A stretch of DNA of 64,000 nucleotides. It comes from Legionella rubrilucens (GTDB lineage: Bacteria; Pseudomonadota; Gammaproteobacteria; Legionellales; Legionellaceae). The notes under the pieces were generated by a model. It saw only the letters and a program-made list of their open reading frames with translations. It did no database searches and had not been told where the DNA came from. Location of the stretch: contig NZ_LNYT01000020.1 of assembly GCF_001468125.1 (NCBI RefSeq), positions 288,873 through 352,872 of the forward strand, given 5' to 3'. The translations under genes and the position numbers were made by a program. Shown one piece after another: positions 31,306 through 39,775 of the stretch (the stretch's first letter is position 1; each line of letters opens with the position of its first letter).

Positions 31306-33988
31306 GAGGTGAATTCCTTAATTTAATCATTTTCTTCAATTCCAAAATCAGTAAAGGGATGGTTCCTAAGACTATCCAAAGCAAGCATTCAGATAAAGTC
31401 ACTGGACTAATTCCAAAAAGACGTTGCAAAAAAGGGACATGATGAATGAAGATCTGCAACGCAAAACTAATGCTGACAATAAAAAACAAGCGCATGTTTG
31501 AAAACAGCCCTACTTGCCATATGGTCTTGGTTTGACTACGAGCCCCAAAGGCTCTTAATAATTCTGCAGTCACTAAAACAGAAAAAGCAGCGTCCTGAGC
31601 CTGTATCAAATCCGCATTGACTAAATATTCGTAAGCAAATACACCAAAGGTGACCAGTGCCGTTAAACAACCTATAAAAGATACCTGCTTGAAAAATGAA
31701 AAATTCATCAGAGATTGTTGTGATGATCTTGGCGGACGTTTAAGAATTCCAGGCTCAGCCGGATCGGTTGCCAAAGCCAATGCCGGCAAACCATCCGTCA
31801 CTAAATTTATCCATAACAATTGGATTGGCAATAGTGGTAAGGGCCAGCCGATTAAAAGAACACTAAAAACAACCAGCAGTTCACCCATATTTCCCGCTAA
31901 TAAATAAGCAAGCGTTTTGGCAATATTGTCATAAATTGTCCGCCCTTCTTCAATCCCATCGACAATAGAGGTAAAGTTATTATCCATGAGAATAATATCG
32001 GCAGATTCTTTAGTCACTTCAGTGCCTGTGAGCCCCATTGCGATACCAACCGAAGCTTCTTTTAGTGCCGGTGCATCGTTTACACCATCACCAGTCATTG
32101 CAACCACCATGTGATGTTTTTTCCAGGCACGAACGATTTTTAATTTATGTTCAGCAGTAACGCGAGCATAAACAGCAATCTGTTTCACACACGCCATAAA
32201 GTCATCATCAGACATCTTATCCAGTTCATTACCTGTCATCAGGCGATCGCCTGGATTCAGTATCTCTAATTCACGAGCAATTGCTTTGGCGGTATCGGGG
32301 TGATCGCCTGTGATCATGACTGGTTTAATGCCTGCCATTTTACAACGCTTAACCGATGCTTTTGCATCAGCATGCGGCGGATCCTGGAGTCCTATGAGTC
32401 CTAGTAAAACAAGATTATTTTCAATGTCTTCATCAGCAGCCTCCAATAATGAAGAATCGCATTGCCGTTGTGCAAAGGCCAAGATTCGCAATGCTTCACT
32501 GGCCATCAATTGACAGGATTGTTGCATACGGGCACGTTCTTTAGGGGTTAATTTTTTGATGCCCTCTCGAGTCAAAATATGGCTACAGCGTTCGAAAATC
32601 ACTTCAGGTGCCCCTTTGACAAACGCAGTCAGTTGCTCTGCTTGCCTACGGATTATCGTCATACGTTTTCGTTCTGAATCGAAAGGCAATTCTCGTATGC
32701 GAGGAAAAGTCGACTCCAGAATATCACGCCAAATATCTCCTTTGGCAGCCGCTACTAATAGTGCAATTTCTGTTGGGTCCCCAACAGTGGATAGTTGTCC
32801 TTGTTGCAAACGAATTTCTGCATTGTTACACGCCGAAGCGGCGCTCAAAACAGTCTGTAACAAATTATCTTTGGCGACATCACTCTCTTGACCTTGGGAA
32901 ATAAAATGACCATCCAAGTGATATCCTTCACCTATGATACTGTACACTTCCTCTGCGGTAATGAGTTTACGGGCTGTCATCTCACCCACTGTTAATGTCC
33001 CGGTTTTATCCGTACAAATGACTTGGAGACAACCCAGAGTTTCCACAGCTGACATACGCCTTACCAAGACAGCACGTCGTACCATGCGTTGAACACCTAA
33101 GGCTAAAGCAACAGTGACTACCGCAGGTAAACCCTCAGGAATAGCCGCTACAGCCAGACTAACGGAGCTCATAAACAATTCAAAAAATGGAATACGACGT
33201 AACCAACCGAGAATAAAAATCAGTAGGACAATGGAAAAACAAAGCCATAATAGCCGGGAACCCACATGATTAAGCCTTTTTTGTAATGGGGATTCATCAC
33301 GAGAAGCCTCATTCAACATGGTCGCAATACGTCCCATTTCGGTACTCATACCGGTTGCGACTACAATGGCTCGACCTGTACCATTCGCCACGGATGTTCC
33401 CATAAAGACCATGTTTTTGCGCTCAGCCAGCGGTGTTTCAGCACTATAAAAATTGAGATTTTTTTCAATAGGCAATGATTCACCGGTTAAAGGGGCTTCC
33501 TCCGTCTTTAAGGAAGACAGCTCAAAAAGACGAGCATCAGCTGTAACTAAATCTCCTCCTTCAAAAAGAAGAATATCGCCTGGCACTATATCGGAAGTAG
33601 TGATTATCCTGGCATGACCATCCCGAATTACCCTGGCTTTAGGGGAAGCCAATTTTTGCAACGCTAAAATAGCACGATCAGCTCGAAATTCGATAATAAA
33701 GCCGATAATGGCATTCAAAACCACAATGGCAAAAATGGCAATGGCATCTACTGTTTCACCAAGTAAAAATGAAATGACTACAGCGCCTAAAAGAACCCAG
33801 GTGACTAAACTGTTTACTTGTTGGAAAAGAATTTTCAAAAAAGAAGTTTTTTTCTGTTTGACCAATACATTAGCGCCAGACTCTTCTAAGCGTCGTTGTG
33901 CTTCTTCCTCAGTTAAACCAACTGATAAATCAGTTTTAAGTACTTTGGCCACTTCTTGGGGCTTCTTGTCATGCCAAATCTGCGTCAT
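31292..33988 (-). CDS. P2A-type (Ca2+-ATPase-like) cation pump
   Basis: An 898-residue P-type ATPase. The N-terminal cation-ATPase domain begins MTQIWHDKKPQEVAKVL. Motifs are PEGLPAVVTVALAL at about residue 284 (the Glu-bearing Ca-site helix), DKTGTLTVG at about 327, [14 protein letters not shown], and NLVTDGLPALALATDP in the sixth helix. These match the PacL/SERCA-like group rather than metal P1B pumps. I start at 33988 behind AAAGGAT; an ATG eight codons earlier exists. It is the first gene of a run of eight coupled or closely spaced genes down to copA. It may export Ca2+ or Mn2+; the sequence does not decide. Confidence 0.9.
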   Translation of the reverse strand: MTQIWHDKKPQEVAKVLKTDLSVGLTEEEAQRRLEESGANVLVKQKKTSFLKILFQQVNSLVTWVLLGAVVISFLLGETVDAIAIFAIVVLNAIIGFIIEFRADRAILALQKLASPKARVIRDGHARIITTSDIVPGDILLFEGGDLVTADARLFELSSLKTEEAPLTGESLPIEKNLNFYSAETPLAERKNMVFMGTSVANGTGRAIVVATGMSTEMGRIATMLNEASRDESPLQKRLNHVGSRLLWLCFSIVLLIFILGWLRRIPFFELFMSSVSLAVAAIPEGLPAVVTVALALGVQRMVRRAVLVRRMSAVETLGCLQVICTDKTGTLTVGEMTARKLITAEEVYSIIGEGYHLDGHFISQGQESDVAKDNLLQTVLSAASACNNAEIRLQQGQLSTVGDPTEIALLVAAAKGDIWRDILESTFPRIRELPFDSERKRMTIIRRQAEQLTAFVKGAPEVIFERCSHILTREGIKKLTPKERARMQQSCQLMASEALRILAFAQRQCDSSLLEAADEDIENNLVLLGLIGLQDPPHADAKASVKRCKMAGIKPVMITGDHPDTAKAIARELEILNPGDRLMTGNELDKMSDDDFMACVKQIAVYARVTAEHKLKIVRAWKKHHMVVAMTGDGVNDAPALKEASVGIAMGLTGTEVTKESADIILMDNNFTSIVDGIEEGRTIYDNIAKTLAYLLAGNMGELLVVFSVLLIGWPLPLLPIQLLWINLVTDGLPALALATDPAEPGILKRPPRSSQQSLMNFSFFKQVSFIGCLTALVTFGVFAYEYLVNADLIQAQDAAFSVLVTAELLRAFGARSQTKTIWQVGLFSNMRLFFIVSISFALQIFIHHVPFLQRLFGISPVTLSECLLWIVLGTIPLLILELKKMIKLRNSPHEAF

Positions 33989-34064
33989 TGTCCATCCTTT
34001 GAATCTGCTCACCTATTATTCATGTGAGTTTAATTTCCCTAAAAATTCAAACGCCTAAGTTGGT

Positions 34065-34092
34065 ATTATAAGAGAATCAATACTCATGACAA
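34065..34092 (-). promoter_or_regulatory. Sigma-70-like promoter of the pump/nucleotide operon
   Basis: On the minus strand TTGTCA (34087-34092) is separated by 16 bases from a perfect TATAAT (34065-34070). Transcription would begin near 34058, about 70 bases before the Ca-ATPase-like gene. The spacer is normal, so unlike the czc promoter there is no sign of MerR-type control here. Confidence 0.5.
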
Positions 34093-34123
34093 ACCCTTAC
34101 AATTCAGTCTAAAGCCCCTGATG

Positions 34124-34277
34124 TTAACGACCACTGCCACCTCCATGGCCTTGCGCGACATGAATATTTTAATTCTTTGTACTATCGTTGGCAGCTCCAC
34201 TGTTTGTACAAACAGCAAGTAATAAACAGCAGGCTAAAATAAACCAATGACTTTGTTTTATGATGATTTTTATCCAT
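34124..34277 (-). pseudogene. Broken Gly/His-rich lipoprotein (copy 4)
   Basis: Position equivalent to the other small lipoproteins but interrupted. The ATG at 34277 opens a frame MDKNHHKTKSLVYFSLLF that closes after 31 codons. The lipobox-like LLLAVCTNSGAAND lies in the neighbouring frame, which has a TAA at 34169-34171 before the characteristic tail HVAQGHGGGSGR and its stop at 34124. A frameshift and a nonsense change would restore one small lipoprotein of about 50 residues. It lies just upstream of the operon promoter. Confidence 0.6.
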
Positions 34278-34340
34278 GATTTTAAAAGGAAATAATTAAA
34301 ATATAGACTGTCATTCAATCACCAGTCAAAATAAATAGCT

Positions 34341-34505
34341 CTAATTGATTGAACGGATAACATCAAACTCTTCTTCCCAATCCAAAAGATAGACTAGATT
34401 ATTTTGTGCATGATTACTATTTTTTGGGTGAAAACAGAGAGCTTTTTCTTTTTCCTCTTCGGCTCTTGCTTCAGGAAAATACTCCAAGATCTCCATATCA
34501 CTCAT
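34341..34505 (-). CDS. Small acidic protein of unknown function
   Basis: A 54-residue ORF, too short for routine detection. It starts MSDMEILEYFPEARAEEEKEK and ends DVIRSIN, is strongly acidic and probably helical, with no signal peptide or membrane segment. The ribosome-binding site is weak (TGGAAC). It lies upstream of the broken lipoprotein in the same direction. The composition looks like a real cytoplasmic protein rather than a chance frame, but no family is recognised and no function can be proposed. Confidence 0.45.
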   Translation of the reverse strand: MSDMEILEYFPEARAEEEKEKALCFHPKNSNHAQNNLVYLLDWEEEFDVIRSIN

Positions 34506-34748
34506 GATAGTTCCATCGATAAATAGATTACCTAATAATAACTTAAAATAAAGTGAATTATCTTAAGCATATCTAATTTTTCTTATACTTTAATTCGCTA
34601 AACTGATTTAAGCAATTGAATGAGATGTTGTATAAACTCTAAAAAAAACAGTAATCATATAAAGCGGTTAATTGAAACCTAGGTAGTTAGTGTTTATCTA
34701 CGATATAATGATACAGAACGGTTGAGTGTCCTTGGAGCCAAAATTATT

Positions 34749-35618
34749 GTGAAAAAATTTATCATTGCCCTCATTGGTTTGCTATTAAGCAATTCGTATT
34801 ATGGAATTGCTATTGCTGGAAATTCACATCATCATGCGATGAAAAATCCCTCAAAAAATTCATCGAAGTCACAGCAAAGTGCTACCATGCGATTATCAAT
34901 TCAGAGGATAATTGAAAAAAAGGATAAGAAACTAGTCTTCCTCAAGTTATCTAAAACAACAAATAATAACCCAGTTACCCTAAACGATCTTGTTGAGGCA
35001 CATACACAAAAGATTCATTTATTGATTATTGATGACAATCTCATGGACTACAGCCATGTTCATCCAGTTGAAACAACGACACCCGGTGTTTACCAATTTG
35101 AGTGGCAGCCTATCCTCAAAAATGCTTCTTATCGTGCATGGGCCGATCTATTGCCTGCGAATACAAAAATTCAGGAATATATTATTGCTGATTTTCCATC
35201 TCCTAAAAACATTAAGGGATTAGGAGGTCATATTGATCACCAGCCTTTATTTGAAAGCACTGTTGATGGCTATCAGTTCAAATTATCTTTTGATAAAACA
35301 CCATTACAAGTGGGGCAACCAGCCATGGGTAAAATAGATATTGTTGATGCCAAGGGAAACCCAGTTCATACGTTAGAACCAATTATGGGTGCCTATGCTC
35401 ACATCGTTGGTTTTAATGAAGACTTTAAAACCGTTACCCACGTTCATCCTATGTGGAAAGAACCCCAAAATAAGGCTGAACGTGGAGGACCCGAATTACA
35501 ATTTCATATTGAGCCCAATAAAGCGGGATTTATTAAATTGTTCACCCAAGTACAAATTAATGGGAAAACACTTTTTGCCCCGTTTGGAATCCCAGTAAAA
35601 AATACAATGCAATATTAG
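34749..35618 (+). CDS. Exported His-containing protein of unknown function, metal-region
   Basis: A 289-residue protein. I choose the GTG at 34749 (VKKFIIALIGLLL...) because it gives a normal signal peptide ending near IAIAG; a TTG nine codons earlier is possible. The mature protein begins NSHHHAM and has two similar beta-rich halves, each with a DYSHVHP / VTHVHPMW motif. It resembles periplasmic or lipoprotein YtkA-like and heavy-metal-associated beta domains. The paired His-x-His motifs suggest Cu or Zn binding. It is transcribed away from the efflux operon and ends 93 bases before the conjugation operon's last gene. Confidence 0.6.
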   Translation: MKKFIIALIGLLLSNSYYGIAIAGNSHHHAMKNPSKNSSKSQQSATMRLSIQRIIEKKDKKLVFLKLSKTTNNNPVTLNDLVEAHTQKIHLLIIDDNLMDYSHVHPVETTTPGVYQFEWQPILKNASYRAWADLLPANTKIQEYIIADFPSPKNIKGLGGHIDHQPLFESTVDGYQFKLSFDKTPLQVGQPAMGKIDIVDAKGNPVHTLEPIMGAYAHIVGFNEDFKTVTHVHPMWKEPQNKAERGGPELQFHIEPNKAGFIKLFTQVQINGKTLFAPFGIPVKNTMQY

Positions 35619-35711
35619 ATCCGCAATACTGGATACATCACTTGAATCACGAATCCATTCATCTCATATTGAACAAATAAAACTGGAGAAACCATCCATT
35701 GGCATGGTGGG

Positions 35712-37709
35712 TTAATTTTCTGGTAGTTGATTGATTTTCAATTTCATTGAATAGATATCAGATGACTTATCTTTGTGGCTTAAAGGTAAAGGAACTCTTA
35801 CTTTATAAAGTTCTCCCCCATTTACTAAAACAAAAGCCTGCCCCTTTGGCAAAGAAATAATATCCTCTACTCCAATCATAGGCACAGAAGAAGTTTGTAC
35901 TCTGTCCTCATTGGTTGTATTAAAATAAACCCCATCTTCCCCATGAGGTGTATCATTAACCATAGAAACTTGGGTATGTCCAATAACTCCAACTTGAGGC
36001 AGCACTTTAACCAGTAAATTGGCTGTTTCTTCATTTTTAACACGCAGCATAATTAGGGTATTAAAATTTCCCTCGGATACTTCTGCTTTAGCCCTGGAAC
36101 CCAGTGCAACTTCCATATCTTGAATAGTTTGAGCGTAAGCGGTCACTTGAAAACCAGCACCGCCCGCTTTATTGAGAATCTTCACAAAAGAATCCTGGAT
36201 AATCTCTGACAGCTCATCACAATGCAGATTCAATATATAACGAGCATTGGGTTCCTTGTAAATTTTACCAGCTGTAGAAACCAGATCTGACAAAAAAGCT
36301 TTACCCACTGCTTGGGCAATATTAGGATTAGTTAAACTATCTAAACCAATATAAAGCACTTTCTTATTTTTAATCACATCCATCAGCTCAATGTCACCTG
36401 CTTTGGCCTTTGACGATAGAATTTTTGAAGCATTACTTTTATTGATTTCAGACAATACAGGGCCGACGCTGGCTGTGATTTTTTCATAGTAGTGTTTATC
36501 CATAATAGCTGCATCATAAAGGTCTATCAGGATTTGGTCGTGAAGCGCTTCGGCATTGTTGCTTTTGATGGTTTTGTTGATGTGGTCTTTGACATATTGA
36601 ATGACTGCCTGGTGGCGTTCCATAGGGGATTTGGTTTTATTGTTTTTACCAATCTTGCTGTCATGTTCCTCTATAATAGCTTCAATCTCTTGATGATATT
36701 TGGGATAGTGATTGGGTAGAATGGTGTCGGCATATGTCATCAATAGTTGATCTAATCGACTGATATAAAAGGCTATGGATTGGTAGGTAATGGGTTGTTT
36801 CATTTCTTCAAGACAAATGGCAACGATATTAACATATTTCCATGCAAAGGCTGCAAATTGCTTCCCTTCACCTTCTGCGGATATTGCATCGGTGATTCGT
36901 GTAGCCACTTCACTGATTTGGTCGAAATTTTTGAGAGGATTATATCGTGCGGATTTCTCTGGAAAGCCTAAGTGAACGATTTTGAAATCTTCTGTTCTGC
37001 CTGATACCTTACAGGCAGCCATCATGTCTCTAACCAAGTCCTGGTCGCCTTTAGGGTCTACAACAATAACGGCATCACCGTTTCGGATGTCCTGGTTAAT
37101 CAGAATACTGGCTAATCGAGTTTTGCCGACTCTGGTAGTACCAACCACAAAAGTATGACCTACACGTACATCTTGAGGAATGTAAACTGGTTTATCTTCT
37201 TCTCCAACTCCGTGAAGGAAAGGACTTCCTCCGACGGGAGGATCGGGTCTGAATGGATTTAACTTGGAGCGGTTGTTAAGCCATTTTGCTAATCGAGTGT
37301 GTTCATGGTTTTGGCAGAATTGTCTGGCCAGCTGATAGCTATAGCTCCTTTGCATGAACTTTTCATTTTTGACCTGTTTGATTTGATGCAGCTTTTGGGT
37401 ATGGCTTGGTCGCCAGCGGAAACCTTTACCTAGAAATAGCCAGTTTTTGGATAAAGGAATTTCTGTGGTGGATAGGGCATAGGTTGGCATGGCTAAAAGT
37501 CTGTGCTGATATCGCTTAACCTTTATTGCTTGCCATGCTCTAAAGACACCAGGGATTGATAGTGTAATCGCTGCATATAGACTCATTGTTTGCGTAAGCA
37601 AGAACAGATGTGGTTGGCTATAAGCGAGTAGAGCCAAAGACAAACAGGTAATCGCTGACCAGGCTTCGGTTGGTTCCCGAAATAGGTTATTAATAGGATA
37701 TTCGCTCAT
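35712..37709 (-). CDS. traD: Type IV coupling protein TraD (ICE type)
   Basis: A 665-residue conjugative coupling ATPase that brings the relaxase-DNA complex to the secretion channel. It has two N-terminal hydrophobic segments, Walker A GTTRVGKTRLA at about residue 195 and a following VIVVDPKGD; the C-terminal half contains SEIIQDSFVKILNKAGGAG and AYAQTIQD. It belongs to the TraD group of PFGI-1/SXT-like elements. I start at ATGAGCGAATATC (37709) because it follows GGAGAATGTT and overlaps the stop of the preceding gene. It is the last gene of the transfer operon. Confidence 0.92.
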   Translation of the reverse strand: MSEYPINNLFREPTEAWSAITCLSLALLAYSQPHLFLLTQTMSLYAAITLSIPGVFRAWQAIKVKRYQHRLLAMPTYALSTTEIPLSKNWLFLGKGFRWRPSHTQKLHQIKQVKNEKFMQRSYSYQLARQFCQNHEHTRLAKWLNNRSKLNPFRPDPPVGGSPFLHGVGEEDKPVYIPQDVRVGHTFVVGTTRVGKTRLASILINQDIRNGDAVIVVDPKGDQDLVRDMMAACKVSGRTEDFKIVHLGFPEKSARYNPLKNFDQISEVATRITDAISAEGEGKQFAAFAWKYVNIVAICLEEMKQPITYQSIAFYISRLDQLLMTYADTILPNHYPKYHQEIEAIIEEHDSKIGKNNKTKSPMERHQAVIQYVKDHINKTIKSNNAEALHDQILIDLYDAAIMDKHYYEKITASVGPVLSEINKSNASKILSSKAKAGDIELMDVIKNKKVLYIGLDSLTNPNIAQAVGKAFLSDLVSTAGKIYKEPNARYILNLHCDELSEIIQDSFVKILNKAGGAGFQVTAYAQTIQDMEVALGSRAKAEVSEGNFNTLIMLRVKNEETANLLVKVLPQVGVIGHTQVSMVNDTPHGEDGVYFNTTNEDRVQTSSVPMIGVEDIISLPKGQAFVLVNGGELYKVRVPLPLSHKDKSSDIYSMKLKINQLPEN

Positions 37710-38035
37710 AACATTCTCCAAATCATCAGTGCATCAATAAATAAGAAAATAGCCAGTAGATACCAGCGGACTTTGAGGGCTGTTTTGAGTTGTTCGGATG
37801 AGAGTTGATTATTAATCTGTATGCGTGTGACCAGCTTTGGCCATAACAAAATCAAAGCCAGATAAAGTAGTCCATGTAAGCCTAGAAACAACGGTTGTAT
37901 ATTAGCGAATGTATGTTGCCAACGAGTAAGAATATTTGTATTGATAATCCAAGGAGCAATTATCAATAAACCAATGATTGGTAAAATGGCTTGAATCAGT
38001 ACTATAATGAATGAACGGATGTAATGTTTAATCAT
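37706..38035 (-). CDS. Small membrane protein of the transfer operon
   Basis: A 109-residue protein with three hydrophobic segments (about residues 8-30, 45-63 and 90-107) and short basic loops, predicted to lie in the inner membrane. It ends by overlapping the traD start (ATGA), so it is translated with TraD. Genes of this size and topology between traG and traD are usual in GI-T4SS elements, but their function is unknown. I cannot name the family. Confidence 0.7.
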   Translation of the reverse strand: MIKHYIRSFIIVLIQAILPIIGLLIIAPWIINTNILTRWQHTFANIQPLFLGLHGLLYLALILLWPKLVTRIQINNQLSSEQLKTALKVRWYLLAIFLFIDALMIWRML

Positions 38036-38049
38036 AGGGATAGCTCCAA

Positions 38050-38214
38050 ATGAGAAAGGTATTTCGCTTGTTGGCGGTAGTTCTTGATGCCCTTGTTGGC
38101 GTAGCCGAGGATAAACCTGCTAAACGCTATTTGACTGTTTATGAGGCTCAAGAAAAATTTGATAAGGGCTTGATTAGTATTCGTGAATACAATGAATCCC
38201 TTGAGTCTAAATAA
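38050..38214 (+). CDS. Small SHOCT-like protein, antisense within the transfer operon
   Basis: A 54-residue plus-strand ORF fitting exactly between two minus-strand transfer genes (stop at 38035 side, next gene from 38220). It begins MRKVFRLLAVVLDALVGVA and ends with a charged helix YEAQEKFDKGLISIREYNES, resembling the SHOCT oligomerisation motif (short helix, Gly-Ile turn, then an E/Y-rich helix). GGGAT lies about nine bases upstream. The opposing 63-codon minus ORF (38032-38223) looks far less like protein. A short regulator or membrane-associated peptide is possible. Confidence 0.55.
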   Translation: MRKVFRLLAVVLDALVGVAEDKPAKRYLTVYEAQEKFDKGLISIREYNESLESK

Positions 38215-38219
38215 GGTCT

Positions 38220-39773
38220 TCATCGAAGACCTCCTGATATCACTTTAACGCCTGTTTTAGCTACCTGCATACCTGATTGACTTACGTTATCGCTATGGCG
38301 TTCAGTACCGCTGACTAAATCCATAAGACCTGCACCAGCGTCACCGCCAAAATGACTAGATAATCTGAGTAACAAAACGGGTGCTACAAAGTAAAACATT
38401 ACAGCCATATTCTTCATGGCCGAAATAGCATCGTTTTCCCCTAATGGATCAAGCACAGAGCGTTCGAGAAATCCGACCAGATGCCAGAGGTATTGAAGAA
38501 AGATAGCCATAACAAACAAGGCGCACAGACTGCCCAACGCTCTTGGACTATAGCAACTTAAGGACAATACCATTGGCGTTAAAATGATTAAAAAGAACAT
38601 GAAAAACGCTTGCATGACGGGCAGGGTTTGCATGATTGCTTCTCTTTTTAATGGGGTGGATGTCCATGATTTTGTCCATTGTCCGACATTGACCAGGCTA
38701 TGGGTAATGGCAGATGCGACCTTTCCATTGTTATTATCCATGAGGTTTTGCACAGAACTGGTCTGCATGTCTTTGCTTTCTTGCAAGAGCATTTTCGCAA
38801 TAAAATCTTCTGCGCTGATGTCTGCTTTCCAGGCTTTTGGGTGTTTCACTTTATATTGGCGAACTCTATCGAGCATGGCGTAGTAATTTAGATGCTTGTT
38901 AAAAACACTGGCCTGATTAGAGACTTCAACCAGGTCAGTTTTGATTTTGTTCCACCATTGCTGACAGCTTGGATATCCATCTTCTGGCAATCGTTCGGGT
39001 GGAATATCGCCACGATTAGCTGCTTTTTCAAGATTGCGATTTGGGGCTTGATGAAAGGTAAATCCTGACACGGGTTGGCGAGCGTGAAGTTTGCTGTAAT
39101 ACATCTTTTGCAGAATTTTAGAACCCATCCAGTTTAAATCATCTTCACCACCATAGCGTTTGAGCATAGGATCTAACTCACTGGCTTCATGCTTTTCACT
39201 ATTGAATTGAGTTCTTGCTTCAATAAAACATTGCCTATGAAAATCCAATGCTTGTTTGCGAACGCTTTGGGGTAGATAGGTTGATACCAAATCGCCTTGA
39301 ATAGATTGCAAACTATCGGTGCAACCCGTTACCTTCATAAGGCTGTAAGTGAAGCTCGACATGAAATTCTGGATAATGGCAAAGCCTATAGGAATTTTGA
39401 CCTGGTTAGTCAGTAGATCTGCAAAGGCTTCATCATAAGTTGTGCCGCTGTCGCCAATGACCGCAGTCGTTGGGTTCTTTAGTCCACATAGGGGTTTAAA
39501 TTGTAAGGCTTTGGTTTCCAATGGTACGCAAGGATAGACAAATAAACTGCATATCAGGAAAGTGACTGCCAATTCATAAAGGAAATTATTTAAAGCATGT
39601 TCCACAGCATAAAAAGCGCCAGCTGGATTAAGCACATTTTTAAGAAAGCGATAGCCAATGGCCAAAAAGCCAAGATATAACAGCCCTGTTTGCCACAGGG
39701 CGTTAAATAGAACCTCATACTGTTGCCAGCCTAGATAGGTGGTGTAGAGGGATAAAGGGTTAAAGACGATCAT
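38220..39773 (-). CDS. TraG N-terminal-domain conjugation protein
   Basis: A 517-residue inner-membrane protein. It begins with hydrophobic helices (LFNALWQTGLLYLGFLAIGYRF), has a large central soluble part with several Cys, and ends with a cluster of helices (LPVMQAFFMFFLIILTPMVLSL, and ALCALFVMAIFLQYLWHL). This is the layout of the TraG_N family, involved in mating-pair assembly and stabilisation. It lacks the C-terminal periplasmic domain of F-plasmid TraG, as usual for ICE versions. The stop-to-start spacing to the next upstream gene is two bases. Confidence 0.88.
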   Translation of the reverse strand: MIVFNPLSLYTTYLGWQQYEVLFNALWQTGLLYLGFLAIGYRFLKNVLNPAGAFYAVEHALNNFLYELAVTFLICSLFVYPCVPLETKALQFKPLCGLKNPTTAVIGDSGTTYDEAFADLLTNQVKIPIGFAIIQNFMSSFTYSLMKVTGCTDSLQSIQGDLVSTYLPQSVRKQALDFHRQCFIEARTQFNSEKHEASELDPMLKRYGGEDDLNWMGSKILQKMYYSKLHARQPVSGFTFHQAPNRNLEKAANRGDIPPERLPEDGYPSCQQWWNKIKTDLVEVSNQASVFNKHLNYYAMLDRVRQYKVKHPKAWKADISAEDFIAKMLLQESKDMQTSSVQNLMDNNNGKVASAITHSLVNVGQWTKSWTSTPLKREAIMQTLPVMQAFFMFFLIILTPMVLSLSCYSPRALGSLCALFVMAIFLQYLWHLVGFLERSVLDPLGENDAISAMKNMAVMFYFVAPVLLLRLSSHFGGDAGAGLMDLVSGTERHSDNVSQSGMQVAKTGVKVISGGLR

Positions 39774-39775
39774 GA

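Noticed and set aside
38032..38223. 63-codon minus ORF between two transfer genes
   Set aside because: The opposite-strand ORF 38050-38214 has much more protein-like composition and fits the gap exactly.
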